Counted from the stretch's first letter, positions 8,643 to 18,161 are shown. The stretch: DNA of 64,000 bases from an uncultured Holophaga sp. (GCF_963677305.1 NZ_OY781925.1:805501-869500), one strand, 5' to 3'. Translations and numbers: made by a program. The notes: generated by a model not told the origin, from the sequence alone.

Positions 8643-10103
8643 GTGCCCAAGCCCCTCGACGAGATCCATGAGGCGGCCCCTGCTGCCGGGGCGCTTGACG
8701 CCGCGGGCCTGCTGGATCAGCTCGCCCAGGCCCGGGCGGAGGTCCACCTCCTGAGGGGGGAGCTCTCCTCCATGCGCCAGCAGGATCCCATCACCGGGCT
8801 CCCCAACCGTTTCCGGCTCCAGGATCGGCTGGAGCAGGCCACCCAGCTTGCCACCCGGGGCAGCCACTTTGCGGCCCTGCTGTACATCACCATCGACCGA
8901 TTCGAGACCATGGCCCAGACCCTGGGCTTCCGTGAGATGGACGAGCTGATCCGGCAGATCGCCAAGCGGGTGGAAGCCATCCTGCACCTGGGGGACACCC
9001 TGGCCTCCCTGGGGGGGGACCGCTTCGTCATTCTTCTCCCCACTGTCCAGGACCCCTTCGAACCCTCCAGGGTGGCCCAGGCGGTGCTGGATGCCATCAG
9101 GATCCCCTTCAGGGTGGGGTCCCGGCACTTCCACTTCACTTCCAGCATCGGCATCAGTCTCTTCCCCCAGGATGGGGGCGATGTGGCCACGCTCTTCCAG
9201 CATGCCGAGAGCGCGGCCCGTCGGGCCTCGACCGAGGGCGGCAACCGGATCCAGTGCACGACGGCCACCCTCAGCGAGGCCTTCCTCGAGAGGCGCGAGC
9301 TCGAGACCTATCTTGGCGAGGCCATCGCCACCGGGGCGCTGGGGTTGAACTTTCAGCCCCTGGCCGGCCCTGACGGGAGTCTGATCGGCATGGAGGCGCT
9401 CCTGCGCTGGGATCACCCCCTCCTCGGGGCCGTACCTCCGTCCAAGATCATTCCGCTGGCGGAGGAGAATCGCCTCATCCACCCCCTGGGAGAGTGGGTC
9501 CTGCGGAAAGCCTGCAGGGAGGCAGTGGCCTGGCAGGCCCTCAGTCCCAAACCGGTGCGCCTGGCGGTTAATGTCTCGGCGTTTCAGATGGGGCATCCCC
9601 AGTGGGTGGACCTGGTAGCCAAGGTTCTGCGGGAGACCCGTCTGCCTGCCTTCTGCCTGGAGCTGGAGCTGACCGAGAGTTCACTCCTCAAGCAGGGGCG
9701 TCCCGGTGCGGGCCCCCTCCATGAGCTGAAGCGTCTCGGGGTCCGCATCAGCATTGATGACTTCGGCACGGGCTATTCCTGTCTGAGCTACCTCCAGCGC
9801 CTCCCCATCGACACCCTGAAGATTGACCGGAGCTTCGTGGCCGGGCTCCATCCGGAGACCCCGGAGGACACGGCGCTGCCCATCATCCAGACCATCCTGA
9901 ACCTGGGGGCGAACCTGGGCCTGGAGGTGATCGCCGAGGGCGTGGAGACCGACATCCAGAGAAAGACCCTGGAAGGGCTGGGCTGCCGCACCTTCCAGGG
10001 TTATCTGCTGGGGCGTCCCATGGACCCCGAGGCCGTCCGGAACCTGCTCGAGGACAGCCAGATCGTGGCCTTCAACGAGTTGTTCCGGACCGATCAGCGG
10101 TAG
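8643..10103 (+). CDS. GGDEF/EAL protein, likely c-di-GMP phosphodiesterase with degenerate GGDEF
   Basis: A 486-residue cytosolic protein: a short coiled-coil N terminus (about 18-46), a GGDEF domain (about 47-215) and an EAL domain (about 225-475). The cyclase signature reads GGDRF at residues 124-128, replacing the key Glu with Arg, so diguanylate cyclase activity is unlikely. The EAL domain keeps EALLRW, the ELTES motif, DDFGTGYS, KIDRSF and EGVET, so it probably hydrolyses c-di-GMP, with the GGDEF domain possibly binding GTP as a regulator. The start is the GTG at 8643, with AAGGAG 6 nt upstream; the frame is open far further upstream but that part lies antisense to the HAD gene. A TAAAAT element at 8605-8610 may be the promoter -10. 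No TM or sensor domain. It overlaps purM by 10 bp tail-to-tail. Confidence 0.9.
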   Translation: MPKPLDEIHEAAPAAGALDAAGLLDQLAQARAEVHLLRGELSSMRQQDPITGLPNRFRLQDRLEQATQLATRGSHFAALLYITIDRFETMAQTLGFREMDELIRQIAKRVEAILHLGDTLASLGGDRFVILLPTVQDPFEPSRVAQAVLDAIRIPFRVGSRHFHFTSSIGISLFPQDGGDVATLFQHAESAARRASTEGGNRIQCTTATLSEAFLERRELETYLGEAIATGALGLNFQPLAGPDGSLIGMEALLRWDHPLLGAVPPSKIIPLAEENRLIHPLGEWVLRKACREAVAWQALSPKPVRLAVNVSAFQMGHPQWVDLVAKVLRETRLPAFCLELELTESSLLKQGRPGAGPLHELKRLGVRISIDDFGTGYSCLSYLQRLPIDTLKIDRSFVAGLHPETPEDTALPIIQTILNLGANLGLEVIAEGVETDIQRKTLEGLGCRTFQGYLLGRPMDPEAVRNLLEDSQIVAFNELFRTDQR

Positions 10104-11131
10104 ACGACGCTGCCGGAGCCGGGGACCAGGGAACCCAGGACCCAAGCGGCCTCGCCCTGGGCCTTCAGTTCGGCCAGGATGCCGGGGGCCTCGGCGGGGG
10201 AGGCGATGAGCACCATGCCGACTCCCAGGTTGAAGCTCCGGCGGGCATCCTCGATGCTGGTCCCGCTCTTCTCCATCAGAAAACGGAAGAGAGTGGGGAT
10301 TTCCCAGGAGGCCGTGTCGATGGCGGCGTCGAGGTGGGCGGGCAGGACCCGGGGCAGGTTGTCGGTGAGTCCGCCGCCGGTGATGTGGGCCATGCCCTGG
10401 AGGCGGTGGGCCTTGACGAAGGGCATGAGCAGGTTCAGGTAACTGCGGTGGACGGCCAGCAGGGCCTCACCGACCGGTTGGGAGGTGCCGGGGAGGAGGT
10501 CCTCCACCTTGAGGCCGCAGACCTCGAAGCAGACCTTGCGGGCCAGAGAGTAGCCGTTGGTGTGGAGACCCGAGGAAGGCAGGCCGATCAGCACGTCCCC
10601 CTCGGCCATGGCCTCCAGGCGGGGCAGGAGGTCGCCCTCGTCCACCAGACCCACGATGCTGCCGGCCACATCCACCTCGCCCTCGGCGTAGACGCCGGGC
10701 ATCTCGGCCAGCTCGCCTCCGATGAGGGCGCAGCCTGCACTCCTGGAGGCCTCGGCCATGCCGGAGACGATGGCCTCGATCACCTCGGGCTCGAGACGCT
10801 GGGCGGCGATGTAGTCCAGGAAGAAGAGGGGACGGGCGCCCTGCACCAGGATGTCATTGATGCAGTGGTTCACCAGGTCGGCGCCCACCGTGTCCCACTT
10901 CCCGGCGAGACGGGCGACCTTCATCTTGGTGCCGACGCCGTCCATGGAGGCCACCAGGATGGGCTTGGCCTCGGAGAACTGGGCATTGAAGAGGCCGCCG
11001 AAGAGCCCGATGTCCGAGCGGACCCCCGGGGTCCGGGTGGCCTTCACCAGGGGCTTGATGCGGGCCAGGGCGTCGTCCTGGCGATTGATGTCCACGCCTG
11101 AGTTGGCGTAGCTGACGGTCTTCTCGGTCAT
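10094..11131 (-). CDS. purM: Phosphoribosylformylglycinamidine cyclo-ligase (AIR synthetase)
   Basis: Fifth step of de novo purine synthesis: ATP-dependent ring closure of FGAM to aminoimidazole ribonucleotide. The 345 residues show PurM signatures: SYANSGVDINRQDDAL at the N terminus, SMDGVGTKMKVA, the CINDILVQGARPLFFLDY segment, GGELAEMPGVY and HITGGGLTDNLPRVLP. I chose the ATG at 11131 because it matches family N termini; the open frame extends much further upstream but only antisense to folE and the TPR gene. Other purine genes in the window (purA, purC) are dispersed rather than clustered. The 3' end overlaps the EAL gene by 10 bp. Confidence 0.95.
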   Translation of the reverse strand: MTEKTVSYANSGVDINRQDDALARIKPLVKATRTPGVRSDIGLFGGLFNAQFSEAKPILVASMDGVGTKMKVARLAGKWDTVGADLVNHCINDILVQGARPLFFLDYIAAQRLEPEVIEAIVSGMAEASRSAGCALIGGELAEMPGVYAEGEVDVAGSIVGLVDEGDLLPRLEAMAEGDVLIGLPSSGLHTNGYSLARKVCFEVCGLKVEDLLPGTSQPVGEALLAVHRSYLNLLMPFVKAHRLQGMAHITGGGLTDNLPRVLPAHLDAAIDTASWEIPTLFRFLMEKSGTSIEDARRSFNLGVGMVLIASPAEAPGILAELKAQGEAAWVLGSLVPGSGSVVYR

Positions 11132-11233
11132 GTTGCCTCTCCGGTGGACATGATCCCACACCCGGGGCGGGAATGTCCCCCCCCACCCCGGCGGGCCTCC
11201 CGGGATACACTGAGGTATCCAGCGGAGGCATGA

Positions 11234-11776
11234 ATGGCAGTGGACCGGAGCAGGGCCGTCGGCGCGGTGCGGGAGCTTCTGGAGGCCCTGGGGGTCGATG
11301 CGGGCTCCCCCGAGCTCCTGGACACGCCAGGGCGGGTGGCCGATTTCTGGGCGGAGCGCCTGGAGGGCTACGGCCTCGACCCCATGGCGGAGCTCAGCCC
11401 CCTCCCCGGCGAACTCAAGCCCTGCCCGGTGATCCTGGAGGGCGTGCCCTTCGTGAGCACCTGCGAGCACCACTTGGCCCCCTTCGAGGGGACGGCGACC
11501 ATCGGCTACCTTCCGGGGGCCGGCGGTACCGTGGGGCTCTCCAAGCTGGCGCGGCTGGTGCAGGCCTTTGCCCACCGCCTTCAGGTCCAGGAGCGGATGG
11601 TCCACCAGATCGCCGATGCTCTCGAGGACAGGCTCTGTCCGGAGGCCTGGGGTGTGAAATTGGTGGCGGTCCACACCTGCATGGCCCACCGCGGGGTGCG
11701 GACCCCGGGGGTTCCGGTGGTCACCACCGTGTTGGGAGGGCTCTGGAAGGAGAACCCCCCGAAGGCTTTCTCCTGA
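11234..11776 (+). CDS. folE: GTP cyclohydrolase I
   Basis: Converts GTP to 7,8-dihydroneopterin triphosphate, the entry to tetrahydrofolate and other pterins. At 180 residues it is the compact bacterial form. Zinc ligands are visible as Cys77 and His80 in STCEHHLAPF and Cys149 in TCMAHRGVR; the QVQERMVHQIAD helix and GLSKLARLV belong to the active-site and core region. It is divergent from purM across about 100 bp and has a purine-rich GGAGG upstream of the ATG. It converges on the TPR membrane protein gene. No other folate gene is adjacent. Identification is firm. Confidence 0.94.
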   Translation: MAVDRSRAVGAVRELLEALGVDAGSPELLDTPGRVADFWAERLEGYGLDPMAELSPLPGELKPCPVILEGVPFVSTCEHHLAPFEGTATIGYLPGAGGTVGLSKLARLVQAFAHRLQVQERMVHQIADALEDRLCPEAWGVKLVAVHTCMAHRGVRTPGVPVVTTVLGGLWKENPPKAFS

Positions 11777-11885
11777 AGAGGGCCCCGGAGCAACCCGGAA
11801 AGGATGGACCGCCTGGTCGCTTTGCGCCCTCTGCGTCCCTCCTTCACCCTTGTGCGGCGTCATGGCAGAGCCAAGACACCGCATC

Positions 11886-13493
11886 TCAGTTGGCCTCCAG
11901 CTCCGCCAGATAGCTCTGGGCATCCTCGCTCTCGGGGTGGGCAAGCAGGCACTCCCTGAGGATGGCCTTGGCACCGCTGCGGTCGTGGAGGGCCCGCCGG
12001 GTCTCGGAGAGCTGAATGAGCGCCTCCTCGCACCTGGGATCCAGTCTGAGGGCACGGCGCCAGTAGTATTCGCCGCGATCCCACTCGGCCAGTTCCATGC
12101 AGGCGTGCCCGGCGTCCAGATTGAAGCGGAGGTGGTCCGGGTCCATGGCGCAGGCCCGTTCGAGGTACTCCCGGGCGGGGATCCGGTTTTTGAGGTGGGC
12201 GTGGGTGAGGCCCAGGAGGTGCCAGTAGTCGCTGCGGTCGGCTCCCTCTGTCTTGAAGGAGTCCAGGAGGGGGAGCAGGGCTTCCCAGGCCCCCATGCCG
12301 GCCATGCAGTCCGCCTGGAGCATGAGGAGTTCCAGGTCCTCGGGCTGCCTCTCCAGCAGGGCCTCGACCTCCGGGAAGATCTCCTGGCAGCGCCCGAGGG
12401 CTGACAGGATCTGGAGGTGTAGGGGTGGGTGGTGCCCCCCCTGTCGGTGCTGGGGCACGCCGGAGAGGAAGCTCCAGGCCTGGGCGGCATTCCCCTCGAT
12501 CCAGAAGGCGTATTCGGCCCGGCGCAGGAGCCACTCCCACTGGGCCTCGGTCGCGTCCTCCTGGTGCTCGATGAGAGGGCGGGCGCGCTCCAGGGCCTTG
12601 AGGGCCCGCTGTTCCTCCCGGCGCTGGAGGGTGTGCCCGTAGAGCTCCATCCAGAGACGGAAGGAATCGGGATGTTCTTCAAGGCCTTCGAGGGTGGCCT
12701 GGGTGGCACCGGCTGCGCTTCCCAGCTCTCTGAGGGCCAGGGCCTCGGCCTCCCACAGCCGGGCAGGCCGCTGCTTCCTCGGGAGGCTGCCGGCGAGGGA
12801 GAGGACATCGGCCCAGCGGCCACAGGCCATCAGGTGTCCCATGGGGGCGCTCCTGTCCCATGCGCAGCGAGTCTGGCCATGGCGATGGCGCAGGCAGGCC
12901 AGGGAGGACTCGAAGAGCTGTTCCAGGGTCGGACGGAGTTCTGCCTCCTCCTCGGTGGCGTAGAGGGCCCCCAGGGCGGAGACCATGAGGTCCTCCTGTA
13001 CCAGGGGGTCCTCCTGGCAGCCCGCCTGGGCCTGGAGCATCCAGGCCCAGGCCAGGTCGCGCCGTTCGGCACGGAAGGCCAGGACGGCGAGGTAATGATG
13101 GAGTCGGTGCCCGGGTCCCAAGCGTCGACCCAGGGCCCCGCCCAGGTCCAGGCGGTGCTTGGGGGAGAGCCGCTTCTGGGTCGCCATGTAGGCCAGGACG
13201 GGCCATCGGCGCCAAAAGGGCAGCCGGACCAGGCCGGCCCGGAAGCTGGCCTGCCAGGCTCCCGTGCGATCCCCTGCTTCGAGGCTGGCCAGGGCCCGGA
13301 GGAGCTGGATCCGGTAGCCCAGCTCGCCCCGGGCCGTGAGGCCGCTGTCCAGTCGGCGGAGCACCTGTGCGCCGGGAGCTCCGGAATGCCAGAGGGATTC
13401 GGCCTCCAGGAGTGTCCTGGGATTGGCCCAGATGCGGCGGATGGCCAGGCCGAGGCAGAGGCCGGCGAGGATGATGGACAGCAGGGGGGTCAT
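11886..13493 (-). CDS. Membrane-anchored tetratricopeptide-repeat protein
   Basis: A 535-residue protein that starts with a hydrophobic segment (about residues 3-22, [17 protein letters not shown]) followed by basic residues, suggesting an N-terminal membrane anchor. The rest is helical with TPR-like pairs, clearest in the C-terminal half ([31 protein letters not shown], then [19 protein letters not shown] and [17 protein letters not shown]). The ATG at 13493 overlaps the hldC-like stop by 4 bp (ATGA), so it is translationally coupled to it; an in-frame extension to 13589 is antisense-like and not used. LapB-type TPR membrane proteins in lipopolysaccharide assembly are a possible analogy given the hldC neighbour, but the sequence gives no direct proof. 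Confidence 0.78.
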   Translation of the reverse strand: MTPLLSIILAGLCLGLAIRRIWANPRTLLEAESLWHSGAPGAQVLRRLDSGLTARGELGYRIQLLRALASLEAGDRTGAWQASFRAGLVRLPFWRRWPVLAYMATQKRLSPKHRLDLGGALGRRLGPGHRLHHYLAVLAFRAERRDLAWAWMLQAQAGCQEDPLVQEDLMVSALGALYATEEEAELRPTLEQLFESSLACLRHRHGQTRCAWDRSAPMGHLMACGRWADVLSLAGSLPRKQRPARLWEAEALALRELGSAAGATQATLEGLEEHPDSFRLWMELYGHTLQRREEQRALKALERARPLIEHQEDATEAQWEWLLRRAEYAFWIEGNAAQAWSFLSGVPQHRQGGHHPPLHLQILSALGRCQEIFPEVEALLERQPEDLELLMLQADCMAGMGAWEALLPLLDSFKTEGADRSDYWHLLGLTHAHLKNRIPAREYLERACAMDPDHLRFNLDAGHACMELAEWDRGEYYWRRALRLDPRCEEALIQLSETRRALHDRSGAKAILRECLLAHPESEDAQSYLAELEAN

Positions 13494-13993
13494 GAGGAGC
13501 TGGACTCCGCGGCCACCCCGCGCCCGCTGATGATCCGTTGGACGATGGTGGTGCTGCTGTGTCCCGGAATGAAGGGGATGATGACGCACCTGCCGCCCCG
13601 GGCTTCAACGACCTCCCGTCCTACCACCGTGTCAGGGGTGTAGTCGCCCCCCTTGGCCAGGATGTCAGGCTGAATCGCCGTGATGAGCTCCAGAGGGGTG
13701 TCCTCGTCGAAGCGCACGACGGCATCGACGCTCCGGAGGCCCAAGAGGATGCGGGCTCGGGCCTCTTCGCTCTGGAGGGGGCGGCTGGGCCCCTTGAGGC
13801 GGGTCACGCTGGCATCGCTGTTGAGGCCCACCACCAGGAAGTCGCCCAGGGCCCGGACATCCTCCAGATACTGGACATGGCCTGGGTGGAGCAGATCGAA
13901 GCAGCCGTTGGTGAAGCAGAGGCAGGCCGGCCGGAGGGGGTGGGCCTCCAGGAAGCTGGCGGGATCGGTGAAGTAACGGGTGAGTGCGGTCAT
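13490..13993 (-). CDS. hldC: D-glycero-beta-D-manno-heptose 1-phosphate adenylyltransferase (RfaE2/HldC type)
   Basis: Nucleotidyltransferase making ADP-heptose from heptose-1-phosphate and ATP, for the inner core of lipopolysaccharide. The 167-residue protein has the cytidylyltransferase-like HxGH motif ([15 protein letters not shown]), a GLNSDASV segment and a late [23 protein letters not shown] region typical of the RfaE domain II. It is stand-alone: the kinase domain (HldA) is not fused as in enterobacterial HldE. A short AGGT lies upstream of the ATG. The stop overlaps the ATG of the TPR protein gene. Alternative nucleotidyltransferases such as glycerol-3-phosphate cytidylyltransferase are less likely given the C-terminal motif. 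Confidence 0.88.
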   Translation of the reverse strand: MTALTRYFTDPASFLEAHPLRPACLCFTNGCFDLLHPGHVQYLEDVRALGDFLVVGLNSDASVTRLKGPSRPLQSEEARARILLGLRSVDAVVRFDEDTPLELITAIQPDILAKGGDYTPDTVVGREVVEARGGRCVIIPFIPGHSSTTIVQRIISGRGVAAESSSS

Positions 13994-14049
13994 GGCATAC
14001 CTGGGATAACATCATAGGTTACGGCGCAAGCCGTTCAGTCGAGGATGCC

Positions 14050-14316
14050 ATGCCGCTTTACGAGTACCGTTGCGAGGCCTGCGGAGTCAACGAGGAGAAG
14101 CTCGAATCCTTTTCGGCTCCGATGGAACATGACTGCCCCGAGTGCGGGGCCGCGCTTGCCATGAAGCGCCAGCTCTCCGTCAGCGCCTTCAGTCTGAGCG
14201 GCGGCGGATGGTATGCCGAGGGCTACGGGAAGGAAGCCGCCTGCGGGGCCGCCCCCAGTGCCCCCGCCGCCCCTGCCGGGGGCTGCAGCGGATGCCCGTG
14301 TGCGGGCTCTCACTGA
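14050..14316 (+). CDS. FmdB-family zinc-ribbon protein
   Basis: An 88-residue protein beginning MPLYEYRCEACG, the hallmark of the FmdB/CxxC regulatory-protein family, with a second pair CPECG forming a zinc ribbon. The C-terminal part is Ala/Pro/Gly rich with further Cys (GGCSGCPCAG), probably flexible or metal-binding. The family was named for a gene near formylmethanofuran dehydrogenase, but its function is not settled. The start at 14050 fits the family N terminus and has a GAGG upstream. It lies just upstream of the str-operon promoter and is likely a separate transcript. Confidence 0.85.
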   Translation: MPLYEYRCEACGVNEEKLESFSAPMEHDCPECGAALAMKRQLSVSAFSLSGGGWYAEGYGKEAACGAAPSAPAAPAGGCSGCPCAGSH

Positions 14317-14323
14317 TTTTCGA

Positions 14324-14351
14324 TTGACGCTCAAAGGCTTTGGGCTAGAAT
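14324..14351 (+). promoter_or_regulatory. Predicted sigma70-type promoter of the str operon
   Basis: TTGACG (14324-14329) and TAGAAT (14346-14351) are separated by 16 bp, close to the housekeeping consensus. Transcription would start near 14358, leaving a leader of about 110 nt before the GTG of rpsL. It is the best-matching promoter in the window, which suits a ribosomal protein operon. Confidence 0.75.
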
Positions 14352-14468
14352 TCTAGTTTCCTGGCCTCTTCGGGCCCGGTCCCTTATGCATCCGCTCCAT
14401 GTCGGCTCCCTCCGGGGAAACCGACCTCTCGGGCTCAGGCGCAGATGCGCCTCATTCAGGAGGATGGT

Positions 14469-14870
14469 GTGCCAACCATCAATCAGTTGATCCGCAGTGG
14501 GCGGACGACCTTCCAGAACAAGACCAAGAGCCCTGCGCTCGACGCCTGCCCCCAGAAGCGCGGTGTCTGCACCCGTGTGTTCACCACCACGCCCAAGAAG
14601 CCGAACTCCGCGCTTCGCAAGGTGGCGCGTGTCCGTCTGACCAACGGCATCGAGTGCACCACCTACATCCCCGGTGTGGGCCACAACCTCCAGGAGCACA
14701 GCATTGTGCTGATCCGCGGCGGTCGTGTGAAGGATCTCCCCGGCGTGCGCTATCACGTGGTCCGCGGCACCCTCGACGCCACCGGCGTTGCCAACCGCAA
14801 CCAGTCCCGTTCCAAGTACGGCGCGAAGCGGCCCAAGGCCGGTGCTGCTGCCGCTGCGAAGAAGAAGTGA
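14469..14870 (+). CDS. rpsL: 30S ribosomal protein S12 (uS12)
   Basis: Decoding-centre protein of the small subunit. The 133 residues begin PTINQLIR, and the loop [14 protein letters not shown] holds the Lys43/Lys44 pair in the wild-type arrangement, as does the [10 protein letters not shown] loop, so a streptomycin-sensitive type is expected. I use the GTG at 14469, because an AGGAGGA ends 4 nt before it and the family starts M-P-T-I-N; an ATG 24 bp upstream would add eight non-family residues. First gene of the str operon, 8 bp before rpsG. A Lys/Ala-rich C-terminal tail is normal. Confidence 0.97.
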   Translation: MPTINQLIRSGRTTFQNKTKSPALDACPQKRGVCTRVFTTTPKKPNSALRKVARVRLTNGIECTTYIPGVGHNLQEHSIVLIRGGRVKDLPGVRYHVVRGTLDATGVANRNQSRSKYGAKRPKAGAAAAAKKK

Positions 14871-14878
14871 GGTAGCCC

Positions 14879-15349
14879 ATGTCCCGTCGGAGCACCCCCG
14901 CCAAGCGCGAGATCCTGCCGGATCCCGTCTACAACAGCATCACCGTCACCAAGTTCGTCAACGTCCTCATGGAGCGTGGCAAGAAGGCCACTGCTGAGCG
15001 GATCCTCTACGGAGCGCTCGAGATCGTCGCCAAGAAGACCGGCGAGGTCGCCCTGGAGGCCTTTGAGAAGGCTCTCAACAACATCAAGCCCACCGTGGAG
15101 GTCAAGTCTCGCCGCGTGGGTGGCGCCACCTACCAGGTGCCCATCGAGGTTCCCCAGAACCGCCGCCAGTCCCTGGCCATGCGCTGGCTCAAGCTCTACT
15201 CCGCCTCCCGCGGTGAGCGCACCATGCGTGACAAGCTGGCCGGCGAGATCATGGACGCCATGAACTTCCGCGGCGCTGCCATCAAGAAGAAGGATGACGT
15301 CCACAAGATGGCCGAAGCCAACAAGGCCTTCGCCCACTTCCGCTGGTAG
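14879..15349 (+). CDS. rpsG: 30S ribosomal protein S7 (uS7)
   Basis: Primary 16S rRNA 3'-domain binder that nucleates the head of the 30S subunit. The 156-residue length and [20 protein letters not shown] start are typical, as is the [11 protein letters not shown] segment and the C-terminal [22 protein letters not shown] gives a ribosome binding site directly after the rpsL stop. In many bacteria S7 regulates the str operon from a site between rpsL and rpsG, but only 8 bp separate them here, so that classical site is absent in its usual form. Confidence 0.97.
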   Translation: MSRRSTPAKREILPDPVYNSITVTKFVNVLMERGKKATAERILYGALEIVAKKTGEVALEAFEKALNNIKPTVEVKSRRVGGATYQVPIEVPQNRRQSLAMRWLKLYSASRGERTMRDKLAGEIMDAMNFRGAAIKKKDDVHKMAEANKAFAHFRW

Positions 15350-15368
15350 TCACCCGTTGTTCACACGA

Positions 15369-15392
15369 GGGGCCGATCATCGGATCGGCCCC
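15369..15392 (+). other. Perfect 10-bp hairpin between rpsG and fusA
   Basis: GGGGCCGATC and GATCGGCCCC are separated by the tetraloop ATCG. No U-tract follows, so it is not a canonical terminator. It may attenuate, stabilise or mark processing of the mRNA between the ribosomal proteins and elongation factor G. Confidence 0.6.
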
Positions 15393-15448
15393 ACGTTCTG
15401 TAGAGCCGCATTGAAATTCTGAACCCGTTGATTCTTTAGGAGGCCCCC

Positions 15449-17554
15449 GTGGCCCGCACGACTCCCCTCGAGCGCTACCGCAACATCGGCATCATGGCCC
15501 ACATTGATGCCGGAAAGACCACCACCACGGAGCGTATCCTCTACTACACCGGCAAGATCCACAAGATCGGCGAGGTGCACGAGGGTGCTGCCACCACCGA
15601 CTGGATGGTCCAGGAGCAGGAGCGCGGGATCACCATCACCTCCGCCGCCATCACCGCGGCCTGGACGCCCCAGACGGGCCTCCTGAAGGACATCGAGCAC
15701 CGCATCAACATCATCGACACCCCCGGCCACGTGGACTTCACCGCCGAGGTGGAGCGCTCCCTGCGCGTGCTGGACGGCGCCGTCGCCGTCTTCTGCGCCG
15801 TGGGCGGCGTCCAGCCCCAGTCCGAGACGGTGTGGCGCCAGGCTAATAAGTACGGCGTGCCCCGCATGGCCTTCGTCAACAAGATGGACCGCACCGGTGC
15901 TGACTTCTACCGGGTCGTCGAGATGATGAAGACCCGGCTCCAAGCCAAGCCCATGCCCATCCAGATTCCCATCGGGGCCGAGGACCACTTCAAGGGCGTT
16001 GTGGACCTGGTCACCATGGAAGGCCTCACCTTCGACGAGGGTGACAAGGGCTTCAAGGTCATCCACGGCGAGATCCCCGCCGATCTGGTGGAAGAGGCCA
16101 AGAAGTGGCGTGAGCAGATGGTCGAGATGGTCGCCGAGACGGACGAGACCTTGATGGAGAAGTACCTGGGCGGCGAGGAGCTGACCGAGGCCGAACTCCG
16201 CGAGGGCATCCGCAAGGGCTGCGTGACCCTGGCCTTCACGCCTATGTGCTGCGGTTCCGCCTTCAAGAACAAGGGTGTGCAGCCCATGCTGGATGCCGTC
16301 GTCAGCTACATGCCCAGCCCCCTGGACATTCCTGCCATCAAGGGCGTGGATGAGGATGGCAACGAGGTCGAGCGCAAGGCCGACGATAGCGAGCCCTTCA
16401 GTGCACTGATCTTCAAGATCATGGCCGATCCCTTCGTGGGCAGCCTCTCTTTCATCCGCGTCTACTCGGGTGTGCTGGAGGCCGGGTCCGCGGTATACAA
16501 CACCAACAAGCGTCGTCGCGACCGCATCGGCCGTCTCCTCCAGATGCACGCCAACAAGCGCGAGGATATCAGCGAGGTCCGGACCGGCGACATCGGCGCT
16601 GCCGTGGGCTTCAAGGATGTCTTCACCGGTGAGACCATCTGCGATGAGAACCATCAGGTTGTCCTCGAGTCCATGGACTTCCCGGATCCGGTGATCCAGG
16701 TGGCCATCGAGCCCAAGACCAAGCAGGACCAGGAGAAGATGGCCATCGCTCTGCAGAAGCTGGCCCAGGAGGACCCCACCTTCAAGGTGTCCACCGACCA
16801 GGAGACCGGCCAGACCATCATCGCCGGCATGGGTGAGCTCCACCTCGAGATCATCGTCGACCGCATGATGCGCGAGTTCAAGGTGGAGGCCAACGTCGGC
16901 AAGCCCCAGGTGGCCTACCGCGAAACCATCCGCAAGAAGGTCGAGGCCGAGGGCAAGTTCGTCCGCCAGTCCGGTGGCCGCGGCCAGTATGGCCACGTCA
17001 AGATCATCGTCGAGCCCAACGAGGCCGGTGGCTATGAGTTCGTCAACAACATCGTGGGTGGCGTGGTTCCCAAGGAATACATCAAGCCTGTGGATCAGGG
17101 CATCCAGGAGGCTCTGAACTCCGGTGTGCTCGCCGGCTACCCCGTGGTCGACATCAAGATCACCCTCTTCGACGGTTCCTACCACGAGGTGGACTCCAAC
17201 GAAATGGCCTTCAAGATCGCCGGTTCCATGGCCTTCAAGAACGGCTGCGAGAAGGCCAGCCCCGTGCTCCTCGAGCCCATCATGGCCGTCGAAGTCGAGA
17301 CCCCCGAGGACTACATGGGTGATGTCATCGGCAACATCAACAGCCGCCGTGGCCGCATCGAGAACATGGAGGACCGTGCGGGCAGCAAGGTCATCACCGC
17401 CAAGGTGCCCTTGGCCGAGATGTTCGCCTACTCCACCACCCTGCGCTCCATGACCCAGGGCCGTGCCACCTACAGCATGCAGTTCAGCAACTATGACGAG
17501 GCCCCCCGGAACGTCGCCGAGGAGATCATCGCCAAGGTTCGCGGCTCCAAGTAG
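15449..17554 (+). CDS. fusA: Elongation factor G
   Basis: GTPase that drives tRNA-mRNA translocation on the ribosome and, with RRF, recycling. The 701 residues include the P-loop [15 protein letters not shown], switch [14 protein letters not shown], and the C-terminal domains IV and V with [11 protein letters not shown] and [14 protein letters not shown]. It starts at GTG, with TAGGAGG 6 nt upstream. It sits 99 bp after rpsG, the gap holding a strong hairpin. tuf, which often follows fusA, is missing; the next gene is rpsJ after 280 bp with its own promoter. Confidence 0.97.
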   Translation: MARTTPLERYRNIGIMAHIDAGKTTTTERILYYTGKIHKIGEVHEGAATTDWMVQEQERGITITSAAITAAWTPQTGLLKDIEHRINIIDTPGHVDFTAEVERSLRVLDGAVAVFCAVGGVQPQSETVWRQANKYGVPRMAFVNKMDRTGADFYRVVEMMKTRLQAKPMPIQIPIGAEDHFKGVVDLVTMEGLTFDEGDKGFKVIHGEIPADLVEEAKKWREQMVEMVAETDETLMEKYLGGEELTEAELREGIRKGCVTLAFTPMCCGSAFKNKGVQPMLDAVVSYMPSPLDIPAIKGVDEDGNEVERKADDSEPFSALIFKIMADPFVGSLSFIRVYSGVLEAGSAVYNTNKRRRDRIGRLLQMHANKREDISEVRTGDIGAAVGFKDVFTGETICDENHQVVLESMDFPDPVIQVAIEPKTKQDQEKMAIALQKLAQEDPTFKVSTDQETGQTIIAGMGELHLEIIVDRMMREFKVEANVGKPQVAYRETIRKKVEAEGKFVRQSGGRGQYGHVKIIVEPNEAGGYEFVNNIVGGVVPKEYIKPVDQGIQEALNSGVLAGYPVVDIKITLFDGSYHEVDSNEMAFKIAGSMAFKNGCEKASPVLLEPIMAVEVETPEDYMGDVIGNINSRRGRIENMEDRAGSKVITAKVPLAEMFAYSTTLRSMTQGRATYSMQFSNYDEAPRNVAEEIIAKVRGSK

Positions 17555-17564
17555 TCTGTCTTTC

Positions 17565-17685
17565 CACCCGGGGCCCCAGGTCCCGGGTGCTGCCTTCCCA
17601 AGGCCCCTTTCTGCAAGGGGTGAGGCCGCCTGAGAACCCTGTTCGAGGCCTCTTGATAACCAGAGACCCGGGGGGGTGACCCCCC
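17565..17685 (+). other. fusA 3' region with three hairpins, possible partial terminators
   Basis: After the fusA stop there are three inverted repeats: CACCCGGG/CCCGGGTG (17565-17572 and 17582-17589), CCCCTT/AAGGGG (17604-17609 and 17615-17620) and GGGGGG/CCCCCC around a TGA loop (17671-17685). None has a U-tract, so they may slow or partly end str transcription before the S10 promoter. Confidence 0.45.
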
Positions 17686-17712
17686 GAAGTTGCTGGAAAT
17701 CCCAAAAAGCCG

Positions 17713-17740
17713 TTGCATTTGCAGGGGCTTTTGCTATGCT
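17713..17740 (+). promoter_or_regulatory. Predicted sigma70-type promoter of the S10 operon
   Basis: TTGCAT (17713-17718) and TATGCT (17735-17740) are spaced by 16 bp. It lies about 95 bp upstream of rpsJ in a locally A/T-richer stretch and would allow the S10-spc-alpha genes to be transcribed independently of str. Confidence 0.7.
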
Positions 17741-17834
17741 GGATAGCCCTGTCCCTGTTTATGGGACGCACCTTAGCCACGGGCGGTAAGCGCCCCACAT
17801 CTATGGACGGCACGTCCGTCCCACTGGAGTGAAC
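17741..17834 (+). promoter_or_regulatory. S10 operon leader with two small hairpins
   Basis: Between the predicted promoter and rpsJ are GGGCG/CGCCC (17781-17785 and 17791-17795) and GGACG/CGTCC (17805-17809 and 17813-17817), the second ending 9 nt before the ribosome binding site. E. coli uses an L4-bound leader for autoregulation of this operon; whether this leader does so is inference only. Confidence 0.4.
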
Positions 17835-18161
17835 ATGAAGGACAACATTCGCATTCGCCTGCGAGCCTTCGATCATCGCCTGCTGGACCAGTCCACGCGC
17901 GAGATCGTCGATACCGCGAAGCGCACGGGAGCCCAGGTCGCTGGACCCATTCCCCTGCCCACCCGCCTCAACAAGTTCACGGTCAACCGTTCGCCCCACG
18001 TGGACAAGAAGAGCCGTGACCAGTTTGAGATCCGCACCCACAAGCGGCTCCTGGACATCCTGAATCCCACCCAGAACACGGTGGACACCCTCATGCGCCT
18101 CGACCTCCCCGCGGGCGTCGACGTCGAGATCAAGGTGTTCAGCCGTCAGGGCAACCGGTAA
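17835..18161 (+). CDS. rpsJ: 30S ribosomal protein S10 (uS10)
   Basis: Small-subunit head protein that also acts as NusE in transcription antitermination. The 108 residues begin [18 protein letters not shown] and contain the family motif [27 protein letters not shown] choose the ATG at 17835, because GGAG lies 5 nt upstream and the family starts there; an overlapping GTG two codons earlier is less likely. First gene of the S10 operon, 15 bp before rplC. Confidence 0.96.
   Translation: MKDNIRIRLRAFDHRLLDQSTREIVDTAKRTGAQVAGPIPLPTRLNKFTVNRSPHVDKKSRDQFEIRTHKRLLDILNPTQNTVDTLMRLDLPAGVDVEIKVFSRQGNR

Noticed and set aside
11132..12823. N-terminal extension of purM to about 909 residues
   Set aside because: The extra part lies antisense to folE and on the shadow frame of the TPR gene; PurM family length is about 345.
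14317..14468. Riboswitch or structured leader upstream of rpsL
   Set aside because: Only a promoter and a short leader were seen; no recognised riboswitch core or strong hairpin.
15377..17185. 602-codon frame antisense to fusA
   Set aside because: A typical shadow of a long high-GC gene; the translated text is repetitive in Asp/His/Leu/Val and fits no family.
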